Origin: Clostridiales bacterium
GTDB taxonomy: Bacteria; Bacillota; Clostridia; Oscillospirales; Acutalibacteraceae
Length of the DNA stretch: 17,330 nucleotides
Direction of reading: 5' to 3'
Assembly (NCBI GenBank): GCA_021200075.1
Contig: JAJQGZ010000198.1
Span: forward strand, 1 to 17,330
The notes beneath the pieces are model-generated. The model had not been told where the DNA came from. It worked only from the letters and a program-made list of their open reading frames with translations, and made no database searches. Numbering within the stretch: the first letter of the stretch is position 1; the number at the start of each line of letters is the position of its first letter. Shown here one piece after another: positions 6,693-14,894 of the stretch. The position numbers and the translations under genes were made by a program.

Positions 6693-7619
6693 TTATTTTT
6701 CTCCGCCGTTAAGCGAAGAAATAAAGTCTTTAAAATAATCGGGCAACTCCGCCTCAAATTCAAGATACTTTTTAGTCCTGGGGTGAACAAATCCGATTTC
6801 CCCTGCGTGCAGGCACTGACCGTTTAAAGAGGTGATAACCTTTTTCGGCCCGTAAACCGAATCCCCTGCAAGAGGATGCCCTATATAAGCCATATGCGCC
6901 CTTATCTGATGAGTTCTGCCGGTTTCAAGAACGCACCTTATCTGAGTAAAATCGCCGTAACGCTCCTTAACTTCATAATGGGTAATTGCGTCCTTTGAAT
7001 TTTTCAGCGTTACCGCCATCTTTTTTCTGTCATTCGGATTACGACCTATCGGCTGATTTACAGTGCCGGAATCCTCTTCTATATTCCCGTAAGCAACCGC
7101 ACAGTATGCACGGTGGAATGAATGCTCCTTAATCTGCTCAGCAAGGCCGACATGCGTAAGGTCATTCTTTGCAACCACCAGCAAACCCGATGTGTCTTTA
7201 TCAATCCTATGGACAATACCGGGGCGCACAACTCCGTTAATACCGCTTAAATTGTCCTTGCAATAATAGAGCAAAGCGTTGACAAGCGTGCCATGGTAAT
7301 TGCCGGGGGCAGGATGAACGACCATGCCCTTAGGCTTATTTACAACGAGCAAATCGCCGTCCTCGTACACAATGTCAAGAGGGATATTCTGAGCTTCGGT
7401 TTTAAGTGGACGGGCATCGGGAACGAATATTGAAAGAAAATCGCTTTCCTTGCAACGATAGCTTTTTGAAGGGACGATGCCGTTGACGGTGACATTACCG
7501 TCCGTGATCAACTTCGCCGCCACACTCCTTGATAATTTAGGAAAATAAAGGGAAATAACGCTGTCCACCCTTGCTCCCGAGGCGTGTGCGTCCACTCTGA
7601 TGCTAAGCTTGCTGCTCAT
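6693..7619 (-). CDS. RluD-type 23S rRNA pseudouridine synthase (ylyB position)
   Basis: An RluA-family enzyme that isomerises uridine to pseudouridine in structured RNA, most likely 23S rRNA. At 308 aa it has an N-terminal S4 RNA-binding domain (about 15-62, with RVDSVISLYFPKLSRSVAAKLI), then the catalytic domain. The motif GIVHRIDKDTSGLL holds the catalytic Asp140 of HRID. LETGRTHQIRAHMAYIGHPLAGDSVYG is the family's second signature. The start overlaps the lspA end by 17 bases, and its AAGGAG lies inside lspA, which points to coupled translation. The lspA-ylyB order is the same as in Bacillus subtilis. The exact target uridines cannot be told from sequence. Confidence 0.94.
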   Translation of the reverse strand: MSSKLSIRVDAHASGARVDSVISLYFPKLSRSVAAKLITDGNVTVNGIVPSKSYRCKESDFLSIFVPDARPLKTEAQNIPLDIVYEDGDLLVVNKPKGMVVHPAPGNYHGTLVNALLYYCKDNLSGINGVVRPGIVHRIDKDTSGLLVVAKNDLTHVGLAEQIKEHSFHRAYCAVAYGNIEEDSGTVNQPIGRNPNDRKKMAVTLKNSKDAITHYEVKERYGDFTQIRCVLETGRTHQIRAHMAYIGHPLAGDSVYGPKKVITSLNGQCLHAGEIGFVHPRTKKYLEFEAELPDYFKDFISSLNGGEK

Positions 7620-8097
7620 CTGCCTTTTTCTCCTTAATTATATCAAAAATGAAAAATATTATAAGACTGACCGTACCGAGCGTAACGGCGCAATCGGCTA
7701 TATTAAAAACGGCAAAATTGACAAATGTGGGATTTATAAAATCAATTACATACCCATAACATATCCTGTCGATTAGATTACCTATCGCGCCGGCGTTCAT
7801 AACCCCGAGCGACCAAAAAAGCCAGAGGTTATTCTGCCCTTTCCCTTTGTACATATAGGCAAATGTGATGATTAAAAACACAGCCGTCAAAGCGACAAAA
7901 AACCATCTTCCGCCGGTAAAAGAGGAAAAAGCGGCGCCGGTATTTTCGGCATATACAAAATCTATCACTTTGTTTATAAAAGTAACCGAGCCTTTGCCGT
8001 AAAGATAAAGCTTTGCAAAATATTTTGTCGCTTGGTCAATCGCAACGATAATAACTATCATCACGATACTCCAGAAATTTTTATTTTTAAGCTTCAA
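7603..8097 (-). CDS. lspA: Signal peptidase II (prolipoprotein signal peptidase)
   Basis: A membrane aspartyl protease that removes signal peptides from diacylglyceryl-modified prolipoproteins. At 164 aa it has four hydrophobic segments (about 9-27, 63-83, 90-106 and 133-152). Family motifs: AIDQATK, ENTGAAFS, NAGAIGNLIDR, and the catalytic aspartates in YVIDF (Asp119) and FNIAD (Asp135). The start is TTG at 8097, with GAGGA about 9 bases upstream; nearby ATG and GTG codons run straight into a stop. It follows ileS by 22 bases. Confidence 0.95.
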   Translation of the reverse strand: MKLKNKNFWSIVMIVIIVAIDQATKYFAKLYLYGKGSVTFINKVIDFVYAENTGAAFSSFTGGRWFFVALTAVFLIITFAYMYKGKGQNNLWLFWSLGVMNAGAIGNLIDRICYGYVIDFINPTFVNFAVFNIADCAVTLGTVSLIIFFIFDIIKEKKADEQQA

Positions 8098-8119
8098 AAA
8101 TTCACATCCTCAAACGGGA

Positions 8120-10915
8120 TTACTCGCCAATCTCTTTCATAACAGAAGCACAGCGCCGGCAAAGAGTGGGATGCTCAGCACACTGACCGACGGAATCCGA
8201 ATACTTCCAGCACCTCTCGCATTTTTCGCCTTGGGCACGCTCAACGGTTACGGAAAGACCTGCGGTATCGCCCGTAAATTCGCCGCTTCCGCTTTCTACC
8301 TTAACGGCGGAGGTGATGAATATTTCGGGAAGCTGAGCCTCAACAGACTTGAGGAAATCATAAAGCTCCGAATCGGCATAAAGAGTTACGCTCGCTTCAA
8401 GCGGTTTACCGATAATCTTTTTATTTCTCGCTTCCTCAAGAGCCTTTTGAACATCGTTCCTGACCTCGTGAATTTTCTCCCACTTGGCTATGAAATCGGG
8501 CTGAGCCTCGATAAATTCAGCCTTGGGAATTTCATTAAACAGCGGAGACTCGGGATTCCTGCTCTTATCGTGCGGCATTGCAAGCCAAATTTCATCGGCG
8601 GTGAATGCAAGAATCGGAGTGAGCAAAAGGGTGAGTGCGTCAAGCACCTTGTAAAGAACGGTCTGCGCCGCTTTCCTCGTAAGGCTGTCGGGAGCGGAGG
8701 TATAAAGTCTGTCCTTGAGAACATCAAAATAGAAATTACTCATATCCACAACGCAGAAATTGTGAATTGAATGGGCGGCGGTATGATAATCATATTCCTC
8801 ATAAGCCGCACGAGCCGTGGATATAACCTCGTCAAGCTTCATAAGAGCATATTTATCAAGTTCTTCCAAATCGGCATTTTCAACCATATCGTTATCTGAG
8901 TCAAAATCATAGAGGTTGCCAAGGCAGTATCTGGCGGTATTGCGTATTTTGCGGTAATTATCCGTAATCTGCTTGAGAATTTCAGGGCTTATACGAATAT
9001 CGGCGTGATAATCGGCACTTGCCACCCAAAGGCGGAGAATATCTGCGCCGTACTTTTTGACAATGTCCTGCGGTGCGATACCGTTGCCGAGGGATTTAGA
9101 CATCTTCTTGCCCTCGCCGTCAACCGTCCAGCCGTGGGTGATTATCTGACGATAAGGAGCTTTTCCGCCGCCTGCAACACTTGTGAGAAGTGATGACTGG
9201 AACCAACCTCTGTACTGATCCGCTCCCTCGAGATAAACATCGGCGGGAGTTTTGAGATAATCTCTGTTCTTACATACGGCGGCGTGGGACGAACCGGAAT
9301 CGAACCAAACATCCATAATATTCTTTTCTTTATCAAATCCCTTATCGCTTCCGCAATGTGGACACTTGAAACCGTCGGGGAGGAAATATTCGGCATCGTG
9401 AGCAAACCAAGCATCCGAGCCTTCCTCGCCGAATATCTTTGAAACCTTCATCATAAGGTCGTTATCAATAATTTCTTTTCCGCACTCCCGGCAATAAACA
9501 ACGGGAATCGGCACGCCCCATTTCCTCTGACGGGAAATGCACCAATCAGCTCTTTCACGAATCATCGACTGAAGTCTGTCCTTGCCCCATTCGGGATACC
9601 ATTTTACATCCTCAGCGGCTTCAATTGCCGAATCCTTGAAATCATCGACCGAGCAGAACCACTGGCTTGTAGCCCTGAATATAACTGGCTTATGACATCT
9701 CCAGCAATGAGGATACTGGTGCTGTATCTTTTTGAATGCAAAAAGAGCGCCGGTTTCTTCAAGATAAAGTGCAATCGGCTTGTTGGCTTCCTCGGTGGTA
9801 AGACCTGCAAACTGACCTGCTTCCTCGGTGAGTCTACCATTTACGTCAACAGGCACGATAACCGGAATTTCCGGATAATTTTTACACACAATAAAGTCGT
9901 CAACACCGTGACCCGGAGCGGTATGAACGCAGCCGGTACCGCTTTCAAGCGTTACATGGTCGCCGACAATAACAAGAGAGGTACGGTCGATAAACGGATG
10001 CTGAGTTTTCATATATTCAAGCTCCGAACCCTTGATGATACCGACCGTTTCGTAATCGCTTACGCCCTTTGCTTCCATAGCGGCAGGAGCAAGATCGGTA
10101 GCCATAACATAATATTCATCGCCTGATTTAATAAGAGAATATTCAAAATCGGGTCCTACGCATATTGCGACATTGGCAGGGAGAGTCCAAGTGGTAGTTG
10201 TCCAAATAACAAAATAGGTCTTTGACAAATCCGCACCCATCGCCGTGAGCTTGCCAAGATCGTCCGTTACATTGAATTTTACATAAATAGAATGGCAGGG
10301 ATCGTCCGCATACTCAATCTCCGCTTCGGCAAGAGCTGTGTTGCAGTCGGGGCACCAATAAACAGGCTTTAATCCCTTATAGATATATCCCTTTGAAACC
10401 ATTGAAGCAAATACTTTTATCTGCTCCTCCTCAAACTCTTTTTTTAGAGTGATATAGGGATTATCCCATTCTGCAATAATACCGAGACGCTTAAAGGATT
10501 CACGCTGAATATCGACATATCCGAGTGCCGTATCACGGCAAAGCTTCCTAAGCTCAAGGTCGGAAATATTTGATTCGGCGCTTATGCCAGCCTTTTTCCT
10601 GGCGGCAAGCTCCGTAGGCAAGCCGTGAGTATCCCAACCGGGAACGAACGGCGACTGATAGCCTGTCATATTCTTATATCTTACGATAAAATCTTTAAGC
10701 GTTTTATTGAGTGCGTGACCGATATGAATATTCCCGTTTGCATAAGGCGGCCCGTCGTGAAGAACGAAAAGGGGCTTGCCCTCGTTCTTTTTCATCAGCT
10801 TCCTGTACTGATCGTTTTCCTCCCAGCGAGCGAGAAATTCGGGTTCTCTGGCAGGCAGTCCTGCTCTCATCGGAAAATCGGTTTTCGGTAAATTTACGGT
10901 GCGGTTATAATCCAT
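8120..10915 (-). CDS. ileS: Isoleucyl-tRNA synthetase (zinc-finger IleS1 type)
   Basis: A class I aminoacyl-tRNA synthetase that charges tRNA-Ile and edits mischarged valine. The length of 931 aa is normal. Visible: HIGH at 64-67 (PPYANGNIHIGH), the CP1 editing domain with TTTWTLPAN at 241-249 and HTAPGHGVDD at 331-340, KMSKS at 604-608, the anticodon-binding helical domain, and a C-terminal zinc finger (C899, C902, C919, C922). Two further Cys pairs (C475/C478 and C518/C521) lie in the catalytic region. The C-terminal finger marks the common bacterial type rather than the mupirocin-resistant IleS2 type. The start context is unusual: AGAGAGG lies 14 bases from the ATG, and a three-codon ORF (ATGAAAGTATAA) ends on the base just before it, giving TAAATG. 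The upstream gap carries hairpins but no T-box consensus. Confidence 0.97.
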   Translation of the reverse strand: MDYNRTVNLPKTDFPMRAGLPAREPEFLARWEENDQYRKLMKKNEGKPLFVLHDGPPYANGNIHIGHALNKTLKDFIVRYKNMTGYQSPFVPGWDTHGLPTELAARKKAGISAESNISDLELRKLCRDTALGYVDIQRESFKRLGIIAEWDNPYITLKKEFEEEQIKVFASMVSKGYIYKGLKPVYWCPDCNTALAEAEIEYADDPCHSIYVKFNVTDDLGKLTAMGADLSKTYFVIWTTTTWTLPANVAICVGPDFEYSLIKSGDEYYVMATDLAPAAMEAKGVSDYETVGIIKGSELEYMKTQHPFIDRTSLVIVGDHVTLESGTGCVHTAPGHGVDDFIVCKNYPEIPVIVPVDVNGRLTEEAGQFAGLTTEEANKPIALYLEETGALFAFKKIQHQYPHCWRCHKPVIFRATSQWFCSVDDFKDSAIEAAEDVKWYPEWGKDRLQSMIRERADWCISRQRKWGVPIPVVYCRECGKEIIDNDLMMKVSKIFGEEGSDAWFAHDAEYFLPDGFKCPHCGSDKGFDKEKNIMDVWFDSGSSHAAVCKNRDYLKTPADVYLEGADQYRGWFQSSLLTSVAGGGKAPYRQIITHGWTVDGEGKKMSKSLGNGIAPQDIVKKYGADILRLWVASADYHADIRISPEILKQITDNYRKIRNTARYCLGNLYDFDSDNDMVENADLEELDKYALMKLDEVISTARAAYEEYDYHTAAHSIHNFCVVDMSNFYFDVLKDRLYTSAPDSLTRKAAQTVLYKVLDALTLLLTPILAFTADEIWLAMPHDKSRNPESPLFNEIPKAEFIEAQPDFIAKWEKIHEVRNDVQKALEEARNKKIIGKPLEASVTLYADSELYDFLKSVEAQLPEIFITSAVKVESGSGEFTGDTAGLSVTVERAQGEKCERCWKYSDSVGQCAEHPTLCRRCASVMKEIGE

Positions 10916-10936
10916 TTATACTTTCATAGCCTCTCT

Positions 10937-10972
10937 GCCCACGGATTATTTATACCGTAACTGCCTGTGGGC
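10937..10972 (-). other. Hairpin in the ileS leader with an alternative fold
   Basis: GCCCACGG (10937-10944) can pair with CTGTGGGC (10965-10972), 8 bp with one wobble. ACGG (10941-10944) can instead pair with CCGT (10955-10958), so the two folds exclude each other. It lies about 22 bases upstream of the ileS ATG. I find no T-box box sequence (GGTGGNACC-like) in the 115-base gap. The gap is too short for a full T-box in any case. Confidence 0.35.
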
Positions 10973-11030
10973 GAACAGCACGGTGGGAAAGTCGGCGACG
11001 ATTCATATTTTTCCGTCAGCCGAACAAAAA

Positions 11031-12359
11031 TTATTTTCTCTTTTTGAAAAAGCCCTTAAACTTTGTAGGCTCGTCATCGTAGTCATCGTCATTGGGCGGA
11101 ATGAGCGAGATTGTTTCTTTTGTATTATGAGGATCCTCTGTATTAACATTGAAGTAGCTTTCAAAGGGCATTTTGCCGTCGTCTTCTTCAATTTCTTCGT
11201 CGTCCTCGATTATCGGGATTGACGGAGCATCGTCAACCGGAGTTATCTCGTCGCTTGAAAAAGCGTTTACGGCATCGTCCACAGCTTCCTCGTCAGATTC
11301 GTCGGACTGCTCTGCTCCATCAAACTCGGTATCCATTGATTCGATTTCCTCAATAATATTGTCAACCTCGTCAAATTCATTTTCAATACCGTTTTCCTCG
11401 GTATCTTCTTCCTCGTCTTCCGAAGTATCTTCTATTTCGTCGGACTGCTCGTTATCCTCGGTATCGGCTTGAGCTTCATTGTCGTCTTCTTCCTGTACGG
11501 CTTCGACCTCATCGTTTTCGGTTTCCTCCGCTTCAAGCGTTTCCTGCTCGGGTTCGGTTTGCTCTTCGGCTTCCTCGTCAGGCTGTTCGGTTTCTTCCTT
11601 TTCCACCTGTTCTGCAACCTCATCGGCAGAAAACTCGTCAAAGCTCGAAATCAATTCGTCAAGCTGAGATTCAAGCTCGTCGGAATCCTCCTCGGAATAA
11701 TCATTACCCGGTGCCACAATATCGGAATTTTTGAGCTTTTCAAGCTGCTCCTCATAAAGAGAAATGAGCTTATTTTTGAAGCTTTCGGACTCGCTTTTAA
11801 TGCTTTGGCTTATCTCCTCACGGGTATTCTTTTCGGTCTTAGCCTTTTCTACAATTTCCTTTGACAAATTCTTTGCACGGTCGAGTACATCCTGCGTCTT
11901 TGCCTTTGCGGAATTTACGGTTTGTGATGCTTTAGTCTGAGCGTCTGAAAGTATTTCCTGTGCGGAATTTTCCTTTTCACGAGTTAACGAAGCAGCATAG
12001 TCCCTTGCCTCGCCGATGATTTTGTCAGCCTTTGACTGTGCGTCAAGTACGGTCTGCTGTGCCAATGCAGTGCTGTCGGCAAGTGCTTTTTCAGCCTTTT
12101 CCTTTGCTTCGTTTTGAACCTGTGACGCCATTTTCTGTGCGGTTATGAGAGCGGTTTTGATTGAATCCTCGTCCGCCCTGTATTCCTCAATACAGTTTGC
12201 AAGAATTTCCATTTTACGGTAAAGCTCTTTATTTTCCGCATAAACGGCTTCATAAGACTCCAAAATCTCAAGCAGAAGCTCGTTTACCTCTTCCCTGTCG
12301 TAACCGCCGTTTTCAACAGTGGAAATTTTCCTTTCTCTTATCTGGCTCGGTGTAATCAT
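11031..12359 (-). CDS. divIVA: DivIVA-family cell division/polarity protein with a long acidic C-terminal tail
   Basis: A coiled-coil scaffold that collects at negatively curved membrane (septum, poles) and recruits partners. The N-terminal DivIVA signature TPSQIRERK...GGYDREEVNELL is at 3-29, followed by a coiled coil to about 62. An Ala-rich coiled coil (about 68-215) resembles ATP synthase b-subunit stalks. A low-complexity Asp/Glu tail follows (about 222-405), and the C-terminus is hydrophobic-basic (KFKGFFKKRK, 433-442). At 442 aa it is far longer than Bacillus DivIVA (164 aa). The Phe17-Arg18 membrane-insertion pair of the Bacillus protein (SFRGYD) is replaced by ENGGYD here. The start ATG is preceded by GGAGGA at ideal spacing, next to an A8 run (12372-12379). 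It lies 53 bases after sepF; ylmG and ylmH, usual between them, are missing. Confidence 0.9.
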   Translation of the reverse strand: MITPSQIRERKISTVENGGYDREEVNELLLEILESYEAVYAENKELYRKMEILANCIEEYRADEDSIKTALITAQKMASQVQNEAKEKAEKALADSTALAQQTVLDAQSKADKIIGEARDYAASLTREKENSAQEILSDAQTKASQTVNSAKAKTQDVLDRAKNLSKEIVEKAKTEKNTREEISQSIKSESESFKNKLISLYEEQLEKLKNSDIVAPGNDYSEEDSDELESQLDELISSFDEFSADEVAEQVEKEETEQPDEEAEEQTEPEQETLEAEETENDEVEAVQEEDDNEAQADTEDNEQSDEIEDTSEDEEEDTEENGIENEFDEVDNIIEEIESMDTEFDGAEQSDESDEEAVDDAVNAFSSDEITPVDDAPSIPIIEDDEEIEEDDGKMPFESYFNVNTEDPHNTKETISLIPPNDDDYDDEPTKFKGFFKKRK

Positions 12360-12412
12360 TATATATCCTCCTTTTTTTTAACGGGTATTCTGCCCGATCA
12401 CTGCAAATTGAT

Positions 12413-12910
12413 TTACATAAACATTCCGTTATTTTCAAGCTCGTCTATAAGGTCGCCCATCACATCGACATTATAAGGCGTGATAATGTATGTACTGTTG
12501 GCAACACGCTTTATCTGCCCGTTGCTTGCATACGCAACACCGCTGAGGAAATCGAGCAGACGGCGGGCAATATCACGATTTGTACTCTCCAAATTAAGCA
12601 CAACGGTTCTGCCCTCGTTGAGATTATCGCCTATTGCGGCGGCTTCCTCAAAGCGTTCCGGCTTTACAAGAATAACCTGAAGCTGTGTTGTGGTGTGTAT
12701 ATTTACGACCTTGTCGCTGTCGTGACGGCGCATACGGGAGTGTACGGAATAATGTTCTTCTTTTTCGGCTCGTTCCCGTCTTGGTCTTCTTTCCCTCTCG
12801 GGCGGAGCAAGTCCTATTGAAGTACCGTTTTCCTCATCTTCGTAAAAATCGTCAAATTCGTCCTCGTCGCTTTCGCTGACAATTTCCTTTATCTTATCGA
12901 AAAATCCCAT
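12413..12910 (-). CDS. sepF: Cell division protein SepF
   Basis: A membrane-bound FtsZ partner that bundles FtsZ filaments and sets septum thickness. At 165 aa: residues 1-11 (MGFFDKIKEIV) are the membrane-binding amphipathic helix, 12-65 a charged disordered linker (acidic, then Arg-rich), and about 68-165 the SepF core with VVNIHTTTQLQVILVKPERF, VVLNLESTNRDIARRLLDFLSG and STYIITPYNVDV. GGAGAGG directly follows the yggS stop codon and lies 5 bases before the ATG, so the two genes are tightly linked (12-base gap). It sits between yggS (ylmE) and divIVA, as in the Gram-positive division cluster. Confidence 0.95.
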   Translation of the reverse strand: MGFFDKIKEIVSESDEDEFDDFYEDEENGTSIGLAPPERERRPRRERAEKEEHYSVHSRMRRHDSDKVVNIHTTTQLQVILVKPERFEEAAAIGDNLNEGRTVVLNLESTNRDIARRLLDFLSGVAYASNGQIKRVANSTYIITPYNVDVMGDLIDELENNGMFM

Positions 12911-12922
12911 ATTCGCCTCTCC

Positions 12923-13651
12923 TTAAAAATATTTTCTCGCCCCGAATATAGCGGAGCCTACACGGACAATGTTTGAACCGTTGGCAACGGCGGATTCAAA
13001 ATCGCCGCTCATACCCATAGACAAAATGTCCATATCTACATTATCTATTTTTTTGCCTTTAATGTCAATGAAAGATTGATACATTGACGAAAAATAATCC
13101 GAAATTTCCTTTTCGCTGTTGCAAATCGGAGGAATTGTCATAAGACCCTTTATTTTTATGCCGTCAAGCTCGGATATTTGATGAAGAAGCTCGTCAAGAT
13201 TTTCCGCATAAACTCCGCTCTTTGACTCCTCTCTGCCGACATTTACCTCGACAAGAATATTGGTTGTTACCCCTTTATTGACGGACACCCGGCTTATCTC
13301 CTTTGCAAGATGGAAGGAATCTACGGATTCTATCATATCGACCTCGCCGACTATCTGCCTTACCTTGTTGGTCTGCAAATGGCCTATTAAATGCTTTTCC
13401 ACATTGTCAAGGTGAAGCTCGTCCTTTTTGCCGAGATATTCCTGCACTCGGTTTTCACCGATTAAATCGGCGCCGAGACTGATTGCCTTATTGATATACA
13501 CGCTTTCAACAGTTTTGGTAACCGCCATAAGGCGAACATCGCTCGGATCCCTGCCTGCCGAAACTGCGGCATTTTGCACTCTTTCCTTAACAGCCTTATA
13601 ATTGTCCTCAATGCTTTTGAGCCTGTTTTCATCAGGTATAAACCTTTCCAT
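12923..13651 (-). CDS. yggS: YggS/YlmE-family PLP homeostasis protein
   Basis: A pyridoxal 5'-phosphate-binding TIM-barrel protein (PROSC/PLPBP family) with no known catalytic reaction that buffers PLP and affects amino acid and keto acid balance. At 242 aa, the PLP-binding Lys46 lies in LMAVTKTV. Other signatures are IGENRVQEYLGK, HLIGHLQTNKVR, ILVEVNVGREESKSG, GLMTIPP and LSMGMSGDFESAVANGSNIVRVGSAIFG. The start overlaps the end of the HlyD-like gene by 20 bases, with AAAGGA 8 bases before the ATG. Its place next to sepF equals ylmE in Bacillus subtilis. Confidence 0.95.
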   Translation of the reverse strand: MERFIPDENRLKSIEDNYKAVKERVQNAAVSAGRDPSDVRLMAVTKTVESVYINKAISLGADLIGENRVQEYLGKKDELHLDNVEKHLIGHLQTNKVRQIVGEVDMIESVDSFHLAKEISRVSVNKGVTTNILVEVNVGREESKSGVYAENLDELLHQISELDGIKIKGLMTIPPICNSEKEISDYFSSMYQSFIDIKGKKIDNVDMDILSMGMSGDFESAVANGSNIVRVGSAIFGARKYF

Positions 13652-14894
13652 CGTACAAATCCTTTCCCTGTGTAATTATCTGGTCATACAACCGTATGCC
13701 GTCCTCGTTTTGCACATCATAAGCGAAAACGGTATAATCCTTTGTTGAATAAAGCACCTCGCCGTACCTTGCGTTTACCTGGTTGGTGGTAAGGGCATAA
13801 ACAATTTTGTTGCCGTCGTCATCAACGTGAACGGCGGAGGCAGGCACTTTAAAGCCTGTATATTCGTTATATCTTATTTCAATTTCCTCAACACGCATTG
13901 AAGCAATATCGGCGTTCATTTCCGAGCTGCTGAGTATAAGCACGGTTTCCTCTGTTCCGAGATCGGTATCTGCTCCGCTTACCACTTCACATTCAATAAC
14001 ATCGTCGCTGTCCTTGAGCACAATATTAAGCGTATCGCCGTCGGAAATATCGCCTATGTCTGATACGGAAACCTTGCAGCAAAAATACCATTGATATGCT
14101 GTAACCATTTTGCCGAGATGCTCGCCCTTTTCCGCCTGCTGTGCCTGTTCGATAAGCTCATCGAGAGTATCGACATCAAGCTCGGTTACACTGTCGTAAT
14201 CAACAACGCTTTCAAAATCGTCGGTGTACGAGGAGAATATACCTGAATTTTCGGTAGTTACATAATCCGTCGGACTGCAAGAGGAAATATCAATTTCATT
14301 AAGCTGTGACTGCAAGGATTCTTTAACAGTAGTAAAATCCACATCCTCGCCGATAATGAGCTGACGGCTCGTGAGCTTATCATTTAATTCAAGCGCACTG
14401 TCGTCGAGCGAAGAACCCGTGTAAGAATCCGCATTGCGAATATACTCGTTTATATTATCTATAATACCATCATCAAGGGATTCAACATCCGTTGCAACGC
14501 CTGCCGACTTACTTTCAAGCTCAATATAATAATCCAAATCGCTTTGAAGTGAAAGTGCAGTTGAATAGTTCTGCGCACTGCTTTTAGAATCAAACACCAT
14601 TGCGATATTACCGCCCTGCTTAACCTTTTCGCCGTCGTCAACGCAAGCGACCGTAACTCCGCTGTTGCCGGAATCAACCGTATATTCTTCTCTGACTACA
14701 AGAGCGGTTGCGTCAACGGATTCATAAACGGTTGAAGTAACGGCGGTAACGGTTTCAACCTCGACATGGGTGACGCTGTAGCATTCGGCAAAGACATAAA
14801 TCGCTATTACCAAAAACACAACCGCAATAGGGATAATATCCCCGGCGAGTTTTTTACGAGGGCTATTCACTTTTTGCGTTTGCTGTTTTGCCAT
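13632..14894 (-). CDS. HlyD-like membrane-anchored protein in the division gene cluster
   Basis: It resembles the periplasmic adaptor/membrane fusion family (HlyD/RND-adaptor type). At 420 aa it has a basic N-terminus, one membrane helix at about 19-38, then an extracytoplasmic part. A lipoyl/barrel-sandwich half-motif (SGVTVACVDDGEKVKQGGNIAMVFD) is followed by a largely helical, Ser/Asp-rich middle. A second beta-rich part contains DGDTLNIVLKDSDD and YTGFKVPASAVHVDDDGNKIVYAL, the C-terminal adaptor fold. No transporter gene is nearby, so an efflux role is not supported by context. It overlaps miaA by 32 bases and yggS by 20, and takes the place of ylmD before ylmE-sepF, which hints at a link to the envelope or division. 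The ATG at 14894 has GAGGA 8 bases upstream. Confidence 0.75.
   Translation of the reverse strand: MAKQQTQKVNSPRKKLAGDIIPIAVVFLVIAIYVFAECYSVTHVEVETVTAVTSTVYESVDATALVVREEYTVDSGNSGVTVACVDDGEKVKQGGNIAMVFDSKSSAQNYSTALSLQSDLDYYIELESKSAGVATDVESLDDGIIDNINEYIRNADSYTGSSLDDSALELNDKLTSRQLIIGEDVDFTTVKESLQSQLNEIDISSCSPTDYVTTENSGIFSSYTDDFESVVDYDSVTELDVDTLDELIEQAQQAEKGEHLGKMVTAYQWYFCCKVSVSDIGDISDGDTLNIVLKDSDDVIECEVVSGADTDLGTEETVLILSSSEMNADIASMRVEEIEIRYNEYTGFKVPASAVHVDDDGNKIVYALTTNQVNARYGEVLYSTKDYTVFAYDVQNEDGIRLYDQIITQGKDLYDGKVYT

Noticed and set aside
10916..11030. T-box riboswitch for ileS
   Set aside because: T-boxes often precede ileS in Gram-positives, but the gap is only 115 bases and has no GGTGGNACC-type box, specifier loop or antiterminator/terminator pair.
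11173..11864. Plus-strand Ser-rich and Phe-rich ORFs
   Set aside because: They are antisense readings of the Asp/Glu-rich DivIVA tail (GAA/GAT codons read backwards give TTC/TCC-type codons). They have no ribosome binding site and no family resemblance.
12372..12396. Terminator between sepF and divIVA
   Set aside because: There is a small CGGG/CCCG hairpin, but on the coding strand it is followed by an A run and the divIVA ribosome binding site, not by Ts.
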